Positions 25,365 through 34,086 are shown, counted from the stretch's first letter. The stretch is DNA of 64,000 bases from JBBECE01 sp964574935 (GCA_964574935.1 CAZNOZ010000007.1:14560-78559); one strand, 5' to 3'. Notes: generated by a model not told the origin, from the letters alone. Numbers and translations are program-made.

Positions 25365-26234
25365 ATGCCTCTCACCATCCCCAATCCCCCCACTGCCGAA
25401 ACCACCCCCGAGGACGAGGCCGCCTTCGCCGCCGCCCGTGAGGTCGAGGACCCGCGGCCCGGGCCGGACTCGCAGCGCCAGGACGGCGTCCCCGAGGGCG
25501 CCATCAGGACGTTCCGCCACACCGGCGAGGCGGGCGGTGTCTGGCCCGGGGTGGCGCGCGACGTGCATGTCTACACGCCAGCGCAATACGAGCCCGCCGC
25601 GCCCGGCAATCTGCTGGTGGTTCAAGACGCGCGGCTCTATCTGGGCGAGCCGGTATTCGCGCCGATCGTGCTCGACAATCTGATCGCCCGCGGTGACATT
25701 CCGCCGACGATCGCGGTATTTGTCGAGCCCGGCGACCTGCCGTCCGACGATGCAGGCCAGCATTCCAACCGCAGCCGCGAATACGACACCCTGTCCGACG
25801 ACTATGTGCGGTTCGTGATCGAGGAGCTTCTATCGGCGGCGCTCGACGGGGCGAGCGTCAGCGACGATCCGTCTCGCCGCGCCATGATGGGCATGAGTTC
25901 GGGCGGCATCTGCGCCTTCAACGCCGCTTGGGAGCGCCCCGACCAGTTCGGGCGCGTCGTCTCCCATGTCGGCAGCTTCACCAATATTCGCGGCGGGCAC
26001 GTCTTTCCGTCTCTGATCCGCGCCCGTACCGCCAAGCCCATTCGCGTGTTCGTGCAGGATGGGGCGGCCGACGTCGACCTGGAGTGGGGCAACTGGCCCG
26101 TCGCCAATCATGACATGGCGGCGGCGCTGAAATTCCGCGGCTACGACTACCGGTTCGAGTTCGGCCTCGGCGCGCACGACCTCAGGCATGGTGGCGCCAT
26201 CTTCCCGCAGACGCTGCGGTGGATGTGGCGCTGA
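25365..26234 (+). CDS. Esterase-D/enterochelin-esterase-like alpha/beta hydrolase
   Basis: A 289-residue putative esterase. The nucleophile elbow GMSSGG has Ser178, and the late HDLRHGG block supplies the likely catalytic His. VVQDARLYLGEPVF near residue 85 resembles the oxyanion region of Esterase (PF00756) proteins. No signal peptide was found, so it is cytoplasmic. TAGGAG lies 8 nt before ATG 25365. It ends only 42 bp before the second assembly gap, and the stop codon TGA also lies inside the duplicated 55-bp flank. The substrate is unknown. Confidence 0.82.
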   Translation: MPLTIPNPPTAETTPEDEAAFAAAREVEDPRPGPDSQRQDGVPEGAIRTFRHTGEAGGVWPGVARDVHVYTPAQYEPAAPGNLLVVQDARLYLGEPVFAPIVLDNLIARGDIPPTIAVFVEPGDLPSDDAGQHSNRSREYDTLSDDYVRFVIEELLSAALDGASVSDDPSRRAMMGMSSGGICAFNAAWERPDQFGRVVSHVGSFTNIRGGHVFPSLIRARTAKPIRVFVQDGAADVDLEWGNWPVANHDMAAALKFRGYDYRFEFGLGAHDLRHGGAIFPQTLRWMWR

Positions 26235-26276
26235 GGGGCCTCGCCGCCACCCCTTTCGCCGCCTCTCGCCGCCTCT
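26222..26276. repeat. Left copy of 55-bp exact duplication flanking gap 2
   Basis: These 55 bases are identical to 26377-26431. They include the esterase's last codons and stop. An exact duplicate on both sides of a fixed N run is the signature of two contigs that overlap by one k-mer and were not merged. Confidence 0.95.
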
Positions 26277-26376
26277 NNNNNNNNNNNNNNNNNNNNNNNN
26301 NNNNNNNNNNNNNNNNNNNNNNNNNNNNNNNNNNNNNNNNNNNNNNNNNNNNNNNNNNNNNNNNNNNNNNNNNNNN
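26277..26376. other. Assembly gap (100 N), probably artefactual
   Basis: This is a run of 100 N between two identical 55-bp sequences. The real chromosome is probably continuous here, with one copy of the 55 bp and no missing bases. Confidence 0.9.
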
Positions 26377-26431
26377 GATGTGGCGCTGAGGGGCCTCGCC
26401 GCCACCCCTTTCGCCGCCTCTCGCCGCCTCT
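26377..26431. repeat. Right copy of 55-bp exact duplication flanking gap 2
   Basis: Identical to 26222-26276. It repeats the esterase stop region and then continues with CGCCGCCTCT-type short repeats into the leader of the next gene. Confidence 0.95.
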
Positions 26432-26506
26432 TGCCGCCTTGTGCTACCGTTCCGCCGGCCATCCGGGCGCCCGGCGCGGCGCCCGATTTCCCCGAGGGAG
26501 GGCGCG

Positions 26507-27133
26507 ATGAACAAAGGCTCGTTGGCAATTGCGGCCGCAATCCTGCTGGCGCTCGGGGCAACCCCCGCCCTTGCGGCCGAGCTCGGTCGGGTCGAATTCG
26601 GTGGGCGCACGGTCATTCTCGACGAGGACGGCACGTGGGCCTATGCGGCGCCGAACAAGTCCGCCAAGGGTGCCGCGTGCCCTGCAGAGAGCCGGGTCGC
26701 GAGCGCCGTGGTGGCGCTGACACTGTGCGTGGATCCCGGCCGCTGGTCCGAGATCGACCCCGGCCCGGAGCAGGAATTCACCTTCATGACCACCGACGGC
26801 GCGGCTGGCATGGCGCTGATCGCGGAGCGGCTGCCGTTCGGCAGTTCGTTCTTGCGCACCGCCATCCTGGAGAATGCCGCCGAGGCCTCCGGCGTCTCCG
26901 CCGACGAGATCGAAATCGTCGAGGAAGGGACCGCCACCATCGCCGGTCAGAGCTGGGAGGTCATCCGCTACCGCGTCGATTTCGAGGGCACGAGGTTCGA
27001 GTATTTCAACTACTACCGCTCGCAGGAAGGGTTCGGCTCCTCGCAGATCGTCTTCTGGACGCTCGAGAATTTCGTACCGCGGGTGCGCGGCCTGTTCGAC
27101 GCGGTGATCGCCGGGGTTGCCTCGTCGCCCTAG
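26507..27133 (+). CDS. Exported protein of unknown function
   Basis: A 208-residue protein with a Sec signal peptide (residues 1-23, LALGATPALA before the mature AELGRVEF). The mature part begins with a strand-rich segment that includes VILDEDGTWAY, a motif seen in small bacterial envelope proteins, and has two Cys (about residues 59 and 76) that may pair. No catalytic motif was recognised. GGGAGGGCG lies just before ATG 26507. It runs convergently into the diguanylate cyclase gene with about 40 bp between. Confidence 0.75.
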   Translation: MNKGSLAIAAAILLALGATPALAAELGRVEFGGRTVILDEDGTWAYAAPNKSAKGAACPAESRVASAVVALTLCVDPGRWSEIDPGPEQEFTFMTTDGAAGMALIAERLPFGSSFLRTAILENAAEASGVSADEIEIVEEGTATIAGQSWEVIRYRVDFEGTRFEYFNYYRSQEGFGSSQIVFWTLENFVPRVRGLFDAVIAGVASSP

Positions 27134-27171
27134 TGCCGGGGTAGCCTGCCCCTGCCGCGGGCCGGGCCGCC

Positions 27172-28356
27172 TCAGGCCACGCGGGCAATCCGGGTGGGGG
27201 TCGGCGGCAGGGCGTCGTGCAGGCGTTCGACGCGGTTGCGGCCGTTCTGCTTGGCGGCATACAGGGCCGAGTCGGCCTCCTTCATCAGGCTTTCCAGGCT
27301 GGCGCCGATCGTCGAGGCGGCAACACCGACCGAAAGGGTGGCGCGCACGGGGGCGCCGTCCACGAATTCGGCCGCTTCCTCGAAGGCCTTGCGCAGACGC
27401 TCGGCGATCGCCATCGATGCCTCCACCCCGCTGCCGGGGAGAATGACGGAGAATTCCTCGCCGCCGACCCGACCGAGAATGTCGTTGGGGCGAAACGCGT
27501 TGCGGGCCGTCTCCGCGAACTTGCGCAAGACGTCGTCGCCGCTGGAATGGCCGAGGCGGTCATTGATCGACTTGAACCCGTCGAGATCGATCATCAGCAC
27601 GCTGTAGGGTGTGCCGTCGATGCGGCTGCGCGCGACAAGCTTTTCGCCGAGCTCGAAGAAACTGCGGCGGTTGGCCAGGCCCGTCAGCTCGTCGGTGGTG
27701 GCGGCGGAGCGGTTGAGCACTTCCTTGCGCTCTCGGACGGCGGCGACCACGAAGATCGTGGTGCCCAGAACGAAGATCGCCGCTTCGACATAGAGGAAAC
27801 CCACGATGCTGAAGAGCTGCGGCAGGCCGCCCTCGGTGCCGCCCAGGCCGCCGAAGGGGGCGAGGCCAAGCGCCACGATATTGGCGACAAACAGCACGGC
27901 GAGCGGCTTGTAGGCGGCCAGGGAATCGCCGGGGGGACGCAGCAGGATATACACCGCGCCGCCGAAATAGGTGACATTGAGAACGGCGGCGGCCATGCCC
28001 CGGACCATGGGCAGACTGTCGCCGACCGGCAGCAGGTTGACCGCGGCGACAAGCACCGGCCCGACAAACACCAGCGGCAGATAGGGGCGGGCGCCGGTCA
28101 GCAGGCGCGTGCCGTGCCACTGGATGGCCGCGCAGCTGAGGAAGACGACGAATCCGACGGCGGTGATCCAGTCGGCACCCGTGATGCCCCCGGCCGTCGA
28201 CAGCCCGACGCCGGTGGCGAGCAGCATGTGGGAGACGCCCCACCACAGGGCCGCCGGCTCGTCGCGATAATAGAAGTAGGTGGCGATCAGGAGGCCGCCG
28301 CACATCATTTCGATGAACGCGACGGTCACGGTCATGGTGGGGATATCGATCGACAT
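27172..28356 (-). CDS. Membrane diguanylate cyclase (GGDEF)
   Basis: A 394-residue protein. About six hydrophobic segments fill residues 10-215 and form a membrane sensor module, followed by a GGDEF domain (about 225-385). The active-site motif is GGEEF at about residues 298-302, preceded by the product-inhibition site RPND (289-292) at the standard five-residue distance. The protein is therefore predicted to make cyclic-di-GMP and to be feedback-inhibited. DLDGFKSINDRLGHSSGD supplies the metal/GTP block. ATG 28356 has GAGGTG upstream. No EAL domain is present. Confidence 0.92.
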   Translation of the reverse strand: MSIDIPTMTVTVAFIEMMCGGLLIATYFYYRDEPAALWWGVSHMLLATGVGLSTAGGITGADWITAVGFVVFLSCAAIQWHGTRLLTGARPYLPLVFVGPVLVAAVNLLPVGDSLPMVRGMAAAVLNVTYFGGAVYILLRPPGDSLAAYKPLAVLFVANIVALGLAPFGGLGGTEGGLPQLFSIVGFLYVEAAIFVLGTTIFVVAAVRERKEVLNRSAATTDELTGLANRRSFFELGEKLVARSRIDGTPYSVLMIDLDGFKSINDRLGHSSGDDVLRKFAETARNAFRPNDILGRVGGEEFSVILPGSGVEASMAIAERLRKAFEEAAEFVDGAPVRATLSVGVAASTIGASLESLMKEADSALYAAKQNGRNRVERLHDALPPTPTRIARVA

Positions 28357-28502
28357 AGGACACCTCGACGCAAACTAGTCGTTCCGGTGCTACGCCGAAT
28401 TGGTGTGTGCCCCGTTAGCCCACTGATTCAAACTGATTCAAACTGAGTGCAGCGGATTAAGTCCGGTGAGGCCCGGCCCGCGCCGGCCGGCGGCCGATTG
28501 CC

Positions 28503-28952
28503 CTAGACCGCCAGCACCCCCATGAGGTGCTTGGGGATGTCGGGATTGGGCACCTTGGTGAGGTCCTTGGCCAGTTCGCCGGACACCGCTTCGCGCAATT
28601 GCGGGGTCAGCGCGCTGCGCAAATGCCCCAGCGCGGCGGGTGCCGCCACCAGCACCAGCCGGTCGAAGGCCTTCTGGCGGCGCTTTTTTTCCAGCGTCTC
28701 GGCCAAACGCCGCGCAAAATCGGACTGGCGCTTTTGCACCGGGTCGGTGCTCGGTTCCATGGCGCTGCGCCCCTCGCCGGCGGAGGAGAAGGCCCGGCCC
28801 GGCTTGTCGGCCATGATGTCGCTGGATCTCAGATGCTCATCGGCGAACTCGAGGCCGGCGACCTCGGCGACGCCTTTGCCGGGGCCGGTGTTTTCGAGGA
28901 CCCGGGCGCGGGCGCCGTCGGCGATCAGGATCCAGGTGGTGAGGGGCTTCAT
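28503..28952 (-). CDS. Host attachment family protein
   Basis: A 149-residue protein of the Host_attach (PF10116) family. It is recognised by TTWILIADGARARVLENTGPG at the start, the GRAFSS block, and the KAFDRLVLVAAPAALGHLR segment, which suggests an eRF1/baeRF-like fold. The family was named for plant attachment in Agrobacterium, but homologues occur in many free-living alphaproteobacteria and the biochemistry is not established. AAAGG lies 6 nt before ATG 28952. It is co-directional with the diguanylate cyclase, with about 150 bp between. Confidence 0.85.
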   Translation of the reverse strand: MKPLTTWILIADGARARVLENTGPGKGVAEVAGLEFADEHLRSSDIMADKPGRAFSSAGEGRSAMEPSTDPVQKRQSDFARRLAETLEKKRRQKAFDRLVLVAAPAALGHLRSALTPQLREAVSGELAKDLTKVPNPDIPKHLMGVLAV

Positions 28953-29230
28953 GGGGTGCCTTTCGCTGCGCGGCCAATATCAACACTTGGCCCGATGAGA
29001 TGGGCGAATCCATGATCGGGGTCAATGCCGGTTCCCATGCCGGTCCACAATGCCGGTCCACAATGCCGGTCCCCGATGGCGGTCCCCGATGGCGGTCCGG
29101 CAGGCGCGGCGCGCCCTCGGTGCGATCGTGGGCCGGACGGAAAGCCGCGACCGCTTCGCCAATGGAAGGCCCGCCCCGGCGATGCTAGTATCGTGGGTGT
29201 TGGAGGCTGGAGGCGGGGGAGACCCATCCG
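28953..29230. other. Intergenic region between divergent genes
   Basis: This stretch separates the host-attachment gene (minus strand) from the MOSC gene (plus strand) and must hold both promoters. Its main content is the short tandem repeat at 29024-29099. No RNA gene or conserved promoter was identified. Confidence 0.5.
29024..29099. repeat. Short tandem repeat (12-13 bp unit, ATGCCGGTCCAC-like)
   Basis: Six imperfect tandem copies of an AATGCCGGTCC unit occur. They begin with GTTCC/CATGCC variants, continue with two AATGCCGGTCCAC copies, and end with ATGGCGGTCC variants. The array is intergenic between divergent genes and looks prone to slippage. Confidence 0.75.
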
Positions 29231-29830
29231 ATGCAGGCGATTGCGGCCGAGAAGCTGACGGCGCGGGTCGAGGGGCTGTTCGTCGCCGACGACAGCGACT
29301 TCCGCTCGCACCCGGTCGAACGAATTGAATTGGGCTTCACCGGTATCGCTGGCGACCGCCATGGCGGGCTGACCCGGGGCTCGGGCAGCGACGAGAAGTG
29401 GTTCGAACGCGGCACGGAGATCTTCAACGAGCGCCAGGTCTCGATCCTGGCGGTCGAGGAGCTGGCCGAAATCGCCGCGACGCTCGGCATCGACGAGCTC
29501 AGGCCCGAGTGGATCGTCGCCAACATCGCGCTGTCGGGCATCCCGTCGCTGACCAGCCTGCCGCCGCGCACCCGGATCGTCTTCGCGGGCGGCGCCTCGA
29601 TCCGCGTTGACGGCGACAACGCCCCCTGCCGGTTCGCCGGCAAATCGATCGCCGACAACTTCGAAGGCCGGAAAGATATCGAGCTCGGATTCGTCAAGGC
29701 GGCCGCCGGGCGGCGGGGCCTGGTGGGCTGGGTCGACCGGCCGGGCGTCATCGAGATCGGCGAAGCGGCTGTCGTCAGGGTGCGCGCCCAACCCGCCTGG
29801 CCGGCGGCCGAAGCGCCGGCGAGCGGTTAA
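29231..29830 (+). CDS. MOSC-domain protein
   Basis: A 199-residue MOSC-fold protein. The N-terminal FTGIAGDRHGGLTR and the conserved Cys133 in NAPCRFAGK are the family hallmarks. MOSC domains bind sulphur or molybdenum-cofactor related ligands and occur in YiiM-like enzymes that reduce N-hydroxylated compounds. No fused ferredoxin or beta-barrel partner is present, and no nearby molybdenum gene clarifies the job. A GGGGGAG sequence precedes ATG 29231. Confidence 0.85.
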   Translation: MQAIAAEKLTARVEGLFVADDSDFRSHPVERIELGFTGIAGDRHGGLTRGSGSDEKWFERGTEIFNERQVSILAVEELAEIAATLGIDELRPEWIVANIALSGIPSLTSLPPRTRIVFAGGASIRVDGDNAPCRFAGKSIADNFEGRKDIELGFVKAAAGRRGLVGWVDRPGVIEIGEAAVVRVRAQPAWPAAEAPASG

Positions 29831-29944
29831 CGGCGGGTTCCGCCTGCCTTCCGGATTCGATTCAATTGCCGATTTCCGGCTTCAGGTGCGGTCCAGAGAT
29901 CGTACGTAGTGTTGCGCCGTTCAGGCTTTGCCGGAGGTGGAGAA

Positions 29945-31087
29945 GTGTTGGATCAACAGCAAAAGGGCAGCGCGTTCGAAACGTTTCGCGCGCTCTCGGG
30001 GACGCCGAATGTCGACGAATGCAACGTCCTGATTCGGAACATGGCGCAGCTGTTTACGCATGTGTCGGAACGCTGCGACGACGAACAGGTGGCCCAGTAT
30101 GACGAGGTGCTTTGTCAGCTCGCCGACCTTGTCGAGGCCGAGGCGAGGGCGCATGTCGCGCAGCTGCTGGCGCCACTCGACCGGGCGCCGGGCACCGTGG
30201 TGGTCAAACTCGCCAACGACGCCATCGAGGTGGCGCGGCCGCTTCTGGAATTCTCGAACGTGCTCAGCGACGACGATCTGATCGAGATCGTGCAAAACCT
30301 CTCCGAGGATCACCGCGTCGCCATCGCTGGCCGCGAACAGCTCACCGACCGGGTCGGCGGCGCCATCGTGACCCACGGCGAGGAGCCCTCGATGCGCCGG
30401 CTGGTCAACAACGCCAACGCACAGCTTGGCGAGCACACCCTGCCGAAGCTGATCGAGAGGGTGGGGAAGTTGCCGGCGCTCGCCGAGGAACTTCGGGCCC
30501 GCACGGACATCGACTGGGCTGCGGTCCGCGACCAGATCGACGAGGCCGGTCACAAGGTGCTCGCCGAACTGGGTCTCGGCGACAACGGCGAGGAGGGCGC
30601 GGCCGTCAACCGCGTCAACGCGGTCGTCTATAACCGCATGAAGAACCGCGCCGGCTTCGACGCACAGGAATGGAAGATCGCCTGGAACCAGGTCAGGGCG
30701 CTCAATGACCGCAAGCGGCTCGACGCCAGAGCCATCGAGCGCTTCGCCCGCTTCGGGTACGGCCACCACACGGCCGCCGGGCTCACCCTGATGCTCAACG
30801 TGATGCCGGAAATCGTGGTCAAATGGTTGGCCAACCAGGACTATGTCGCACTGACGGTGGCAGCGCGGGCGCTCGGCATGCGTCCGGAGCTGTTCGAAAA
30901 CCTGGTGGCGGTGATGCCCTGGCGCGATCTGCCGAGCACCGAGGAGCGGGCCAATATCCGGCGCCGCTTCGAAGCGTTGTCCCCGGCCGAGGCGCGCGGC
31001 ATTTTCGATCTGTGGCGGGCCCATTCGTTCCGCCGCCGCGGCGGCGAAACAAGCCGGCCGCCCGCTGTCGAACGGGGCGCCGCCTGA
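29945..31087 (+). CDS. DUF2336 protein
   Basis: A 380-residue, mostly alpha-helical protein matching the DUF2336 family common in Hyphomicrobiales, with repeated helices such as LVEAEARAHVAQLLAPLDRAP and LSDDDLIEIVQNLSEDHRVAIAGR. The function is unknown. No signal peptide or membrane segment was found. GTG 29945 (VLDQQQKGSAFETF) is chosen because GGAGG lies 7 nt upstream. An in-frame GTG at 29909 would add 12 unconserved residues. It is convergent with an ArsR gene. Confidence 0.8.
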   Translation: MLDQQQKGSAFETFRALSGTPNVDECNVLIRNMAQLFTHVSERCDDEQVAQYDEVLCQLADLVEAEARAHVAQLLAPLDRAPGTVVVKLANDAIEVARPLLEFSNVLSDDDLIEIVQNLSEDHRVAIAGREQLTDRVGGAIVTHGEEPSMRRLVNNANAQLGEHTLPKLIERVGKLPALAEELRARTDIDWAAVRDQIDEAGHKVLAELGLGDNGEEGAAVNRVNAVVYNRMKNRAGFDAQEWKIAWNQVRALNDRKRLDARAIERFARFGYGHHTAAGLTLMLNVMPEIVVKWLANQDYVALTVAARALGMRPELFENLVAVMPWRDLPSTEERANIRRRFEALSPAEARGIFDLWRAHSFRRRGGETSRPPAVERGAA

Positions 31088-31099
31088 GGACCGGGGCTG

Positions 31100-31432
31100 C
31101 TACCTGATCCGAAGGTGCGCCGGCGCTTCGCTGCCGGTCACCTCGTGCAGCCACAGACACGCCGTGTTGAGCGTGTCGAGGTTGAGCGAGCAGATCCGCC
31201 ATTGACGGTCCACCCGGCGCTCGATCAGGCCGGCGGTCTCCAGCACCTTGAGGTGCCGCGAAATGGCCGGCGCCGAAATCGCGAACGGCCGGCTGAGCTG
31301 GCCCACCGACATCTCGCCGTGTTTGGACAACTGGTCGATCATCTCGAGCCGGACGGGATCGGAGAGCGCCGAGAAAAGGGCGCTGTAAGTTTCATAAATT
31401 GAGGGGGTCATCTGGCGAGCTGGCTCGGACAT
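31100..31432 (-). CDS. ArsR-family transcriptional regulator
   Basis: A 110-residue winged-helix repressor: LFSALSDPVRLEMIDQLSKHG, MSVGQLSRPFAISAPAISRHLKVLETAGL and RRVDRQWRICSL. It lacks the Cys-x-Cys metal motifs of ArsR/SmtB sensors, so the ligand is unknown. It resembles regulators usually paired with SRPBCC or transport genes, but none is adjacent. ATG 31432 has GGAG 8 nt upstream. It is divergent from the regulator-methyltransferase/metF operon. Confidence 0.88.
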   Translation of the reverse strand: MSEPARQMTPSIYETYSALFSALSDPVRLEMIDQLSKHGEMSVGQLSRPFAISAPAISRHLKVLETAGLIERRVDRQWRICSLNLDTLNTACLWLHEVTGSEAPAHLRIR

Positions 31433-31546
31433 CCGTGGAGCTCCGCACTGAAAAGGCTAAATATTGAGTCGGCTTACACGCTCGAACCTGCAATCAGAAC
31501 ACGGTCTCGTTTAGCCGGTTTTGTTGCCAATTTCCCGGACTTGGAT

Positions 31547-31562
31547 ATAAAGATATCTTTAT
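31547..31562. promoter_or_regulatory. Perfect 16-bp palindrome ATAAAGATATCTTTAT, probable ArsR/SahR-type operator
   Basis: The palindrome ends 15 bp before the ATG of the ArsR-methyltransferase gene that leads the metF operon. Regulators of this architecture (SahR type) control methionine-cycle genes in Proteobacteria through AT-rich palindromes. Its position, over or just downstream of the promoter, fits repression. Assignment to this regulator is by proximity. Confidence 0.7.
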
Positions 31563-31577
31563 GTGCCGGGAGACACG

Positions 31578-32552
31578 ATGACCGAGCTCGCCGCTTTTGT
31601 CGAGATCCTGCGCGCCGCGGCCGAGACCACGCGCCTGAGATTGCTGGCGCTGCTCGCCGAGGGCGAGCTGTCGGTCAAGGACATTACCGAGATCATCGGG
31701 CAAAGCCAGCCGCGGGTGTCGCGCCATTTGCGCCTGTTGACACAGGCCGGGCTGATCGAGCGCCACGCCGAGGGCGCATGGGCGTATTTCCGGCTCTCCG
31801 ACAAGCCCGAGGCGGTGACGCTGGTCAGTCATTTCATCACCCGGCTCGACCCGTCGGACCCGGTGCTGGTCGCCGACCGCGAGCGCCTGGACTCGGTGCG
31901 CCGCGATCACCAGCAGCGCGCCACCGCCTGGTTTTCCAAGGTCGCCGAAAGCTGGGACCGGCTGCGCTCGCTGCATGTACCGGAATCGGCGGTGGAAGGG
32001 GCGATCCTCGAAGTTCTCGCCGACCGGCGGGCCCAGTTGTGCCTCGACCTGGGCACCGGCACGGGCCGGATGCTGGAACTGCTTTCGGGCCGCTACCGGC
32101 GCGGGGTGGGGGTCGATTCGAGCCGTGAAATGATCGCGGTGGCGCGCGCCAGGCTCGAATCGCTGCCCCGCCACGATGCCCAGGCCCGGCTCGGCGATAT
32201 CGCCCGGCTCGACGAATATGAAGGGGCGGCGGACCTGATCGTGTTGCATCAGGTCCTGCACTATTTCGACGATCCCGGCCGGGCGCTCCGGCAGGCGCGC
32301 CTGGCGCTGGCACCCGGGGGCCGCATGCTGGTTGTCGATTTCGCGCCGCATCACCTGGAATTCCTGCGCACCGAGCAGGCGCATCTGAGGCTCGGCATGT
32401 CGTCCGAGCAGATGGCGCAATGGGCCCGGGCCGCCAGCCTGGCGGTCGCCGAAACCAGGGTGATGCCGTCGACCGCCGGCGACGAGGGGCTGACGGTGTG
32501 CCTGTGGCTGCTCGAGGACGCGGCCGACCGCTCCGCGGAGCGCGCCGCATGA
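31578..32552 (+). CDS. ArsR-type regulator fused to SAM-dependent methyltransferase (SahR-like)
   Basis: A 324-residue two-domain protein. Residues 1-90 form an ArsR winged helix (RLRLLALLAEGELSVKDI, GQSQPRVSRHLRLLTQAGL). About residues 140-320 form a class I methyltransferase with motif I DLGTGTGRMLELL and the acidic end of strand 2 (VGVDSSREMI). Proteins of this layout next to methionine-cycle genes are SahR-like regulators that sense S-adenosylhomocysteine. Whether the second domain still methylates anything is not known. ATG 31578 has GGGAGA upstream. Its TGA overlaps the metF ATG (ATGA), so the regulator and metF are coupled. Confidence 0.88.
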   Translation: MTELAAFVEILRAAAETTRLRLLALLAEGELSVKDITEIIGQSQPRVSRHLRLLTQAGLIERHAEGAWAYFRLSDKPEAVTLVSHFITRLDPSDPVLVADRERLDSVRRDHQQRATAWFSKVAESWDRLRSLHVPESAVEGAILEVLADRRAQLCLDLGTGTGRMLELLSGRYRRGVGVDSSREMIAVARARLESLPRHDAQARLGDIARLDEYEGAADLIVLHQVLHYFDDPGRALRQARLALAPGGRMLVVDFAPHHLEFLRTEQAHLRLGMSSEQMAQWARAASLAVAETRVMPSTAGDEGLTVCLWLLEDAADRSAERAA

Positions 32553-33490
32553 GCCAGGGCGAGGCGGGGGTGGCGCCGACGCGGGCCAGCCGGCGGCCGG
32601 CGGCCGAACGGCCCCCGGTCGAGATGAGTTTCGAGTTCTTCCCGCCGCGCACCGACAAGGCGGAGGCCTCGTTCTGGGCGAGCGTCGAGAAACTCGCCCC
32701 GCTGGCCCCGCGATTCGTCTCGGTCACCTACGGGGCGGGCGGCTCGACCCGCGAGCGCACGCTTCGGCTGGTGGCCTCGATCACGGCGCGCACCGGGGTG
32801 CCGGCAGCCGCGCATCTGACCTGCGTGGGCGCCTCACGGGCCGAGGTCGACGCGGTCGTGGAGTCCTACGCGGCGGCCGGGGTGAACCGTATCGTCGCCC
32901 TGCGCGGCGACCCTCCGGAAGGGCCGGGGGCCCGCTTCGAGCCGCACCCCGAGGGCTATGTCAACGCCGCCGAACTTGTCGCGGCGATCGCCATGCGCGG
33001 CGGCTTCGACGTCTCGGTCGCCGCCTATCCCGAAAAGCACCCCGAGAGCGCCAACTGGCAGGTCGAGCTCGACAATCTCAGGCGCAAACTCGACGCCGGG
33101 GCGGCCCGCGCCATCACCCAGATGTTCTTCGACAACGAGGACTATCTCAGGCTGCTCGACCGGGCCGAACGGGCCGGCATTTCGGCGCCCATCGTGCCCG
33201 GCATCCAGCCGATCCACAATTTCACGCAGGTCGCCCGGTTCGCGGCGCGCTGCGGGGCGACCGTCCCCGACTGGTTGGCCGAGCGGTTCGAGGGGCTCGA
33301 AAACGACCCGGAAAGCCACGCCCTGGTGGCCGCCGCCGTCGCCAGCGAACAGGTCGCCGAGCTCATGGACCGCGGGGTGGCGGAGTTCCACTTCTACACC
33401 ATGAACCGCTCGAGCCTGGTCTACGCGCTGGCGCGGGTCCTGGGGCGGCGCGGCGCCGTGGGGCGAGGGGAGCGGGCCGCCGATTCATAA
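32549..33490 (+). CDS. metF: Methylenetetrahydrofolate reductase
   Basis: A 313-residue TIM-barrel flavoprotein that reduces 5,10-methylene-THF to 5-methyl-THF for methionine synthesis. Signature segments are SFEFFPPRTDKAE near residue 27, FVSVTYGAGGSTRERT (FAD/folate region), AHLTCVG, NRIVALRGDPP, and ITQMFFDNEDY with IVPGIQPI. The N-terminal 25 residues are a basic, Pro/Ala-rich extension not typical of the core family. It overlaps the upstream regulator by 4 nt, which supports its control by methionine-cycle metabolites. Confidence 0.95.
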   Translation: MSQGEAGVAPTRASRRPAAERPPVEMSFEFFPPRTDKAEASFWASVEKLAPLAPRFVSVTYGAGGSTRERTLRLVASITARTGVPAAAHLTCVGASRAEVDAVVESYAAAGVNRIVALRGDPPEGPGARFEPHPEGYVNAAELVAAIAMRGGFDVSVAAYPEKHPESANWQVELDNLRRKLDAGAARAITQMFFDNEDYLRLLDRAERAGISAPIVPGIQPIHNFTQVARFAARCGATVPDWLAERFEGLENDPESHALVAAAVASEQVAELMDRGVAEFHFYTMNRSSLVYALARVLGRRGAVGRGERAADS

Positions 33491-33546
33491 TCTCGCCATC
33501 TTGGGCCCGTCTGATCCGAATCGAGGCGAGGATCGGGGGCGGACCG

Positions 33547-34086
33547 ATGCGCAACACTATCGTCTTGGGTGCCGTCGGTTTCGTATTTCTGGCGTTGATC
33601 GCCATCTCGTCCTGGCAGCAGGTCGTGCCCGCGCCGCTACCGCCCGTCCAGTCCACGCCGGTGCCCGATCGCTATCTGCCGCCAGATCTGCTGGTGCCCG
33701 CGGTGGTCTACGACCAGACCGCGCAGTTCGAGCAGGTCGACAATTTCGCCGGCGTCAAGCGCGGCGAGCGTCTCATGCCGGCCGCCGACGAGCCGGTGGG
33801 CGGTGACGAGGCACTGGCTTCCGTCGCACCGGCGGTGATCGCGGTGTCGCCCGTGCCCGGTGCCGGCGGGCCGATCGACCTTCTGGACGGGCTGACGGCG
33901 CCGTCGCTGACCAGCGACATCGCGCTGGCCGGTCCCGACATGGCCGCGTCCGCCCCGGTCCCCACGCAATCGGCCACGGCGCCGGGGCGGCCCCAGACCG
34001 CCAGCGCGGCGATCGCGGCGAGTGTCCGCGGCCTGGTCCGGCGGATCGAGGAAGGCGCTTCGGGGGCGTTGTTGAGCTTCAACTGA
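33547..34086 (+). CDS. Membrane-anchored small protein, function unknown
   Basis: A 179-residue protein with one N-terminal hydrophobic segment (IVLGAVGFVFLALIAIS, residues 5-21) acting as an anchor or uncleaved signal. The rest is a low-complexity Pro/Ala/Val-rich extracytoplasmic tail ending in RGLVRRIEEGASGALLSFN. No domain was recognised. The reading is supported by ATG 33547 placed after a Gly-rich leader, GC-rich third positions, and fit between metF and the TerB-DnaJ gene on the same strand. Confidence 0.6.
   Translation: MRNTIVLGAVGFVFLALIAISSWQQVVPAPLPPVQSTPVPDRYLPPDLLVPAVVYDQTAQFEQVDNFAGVKRGERLMPAADEPVGGDEALASVAPAVIAVSPVPGAGGPIDLLDGLTAPSLTSDIALAGPDMAASAPVPTQSATAPGRPQTASAAIAASVRGLVRRIEEGASGALLSFN

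Noticed and set aside
29024..29099. Possible CRISPR array
   Set aside because: The units are only 12-13 bp, contiguous and without spacers, and no cas gene is present.
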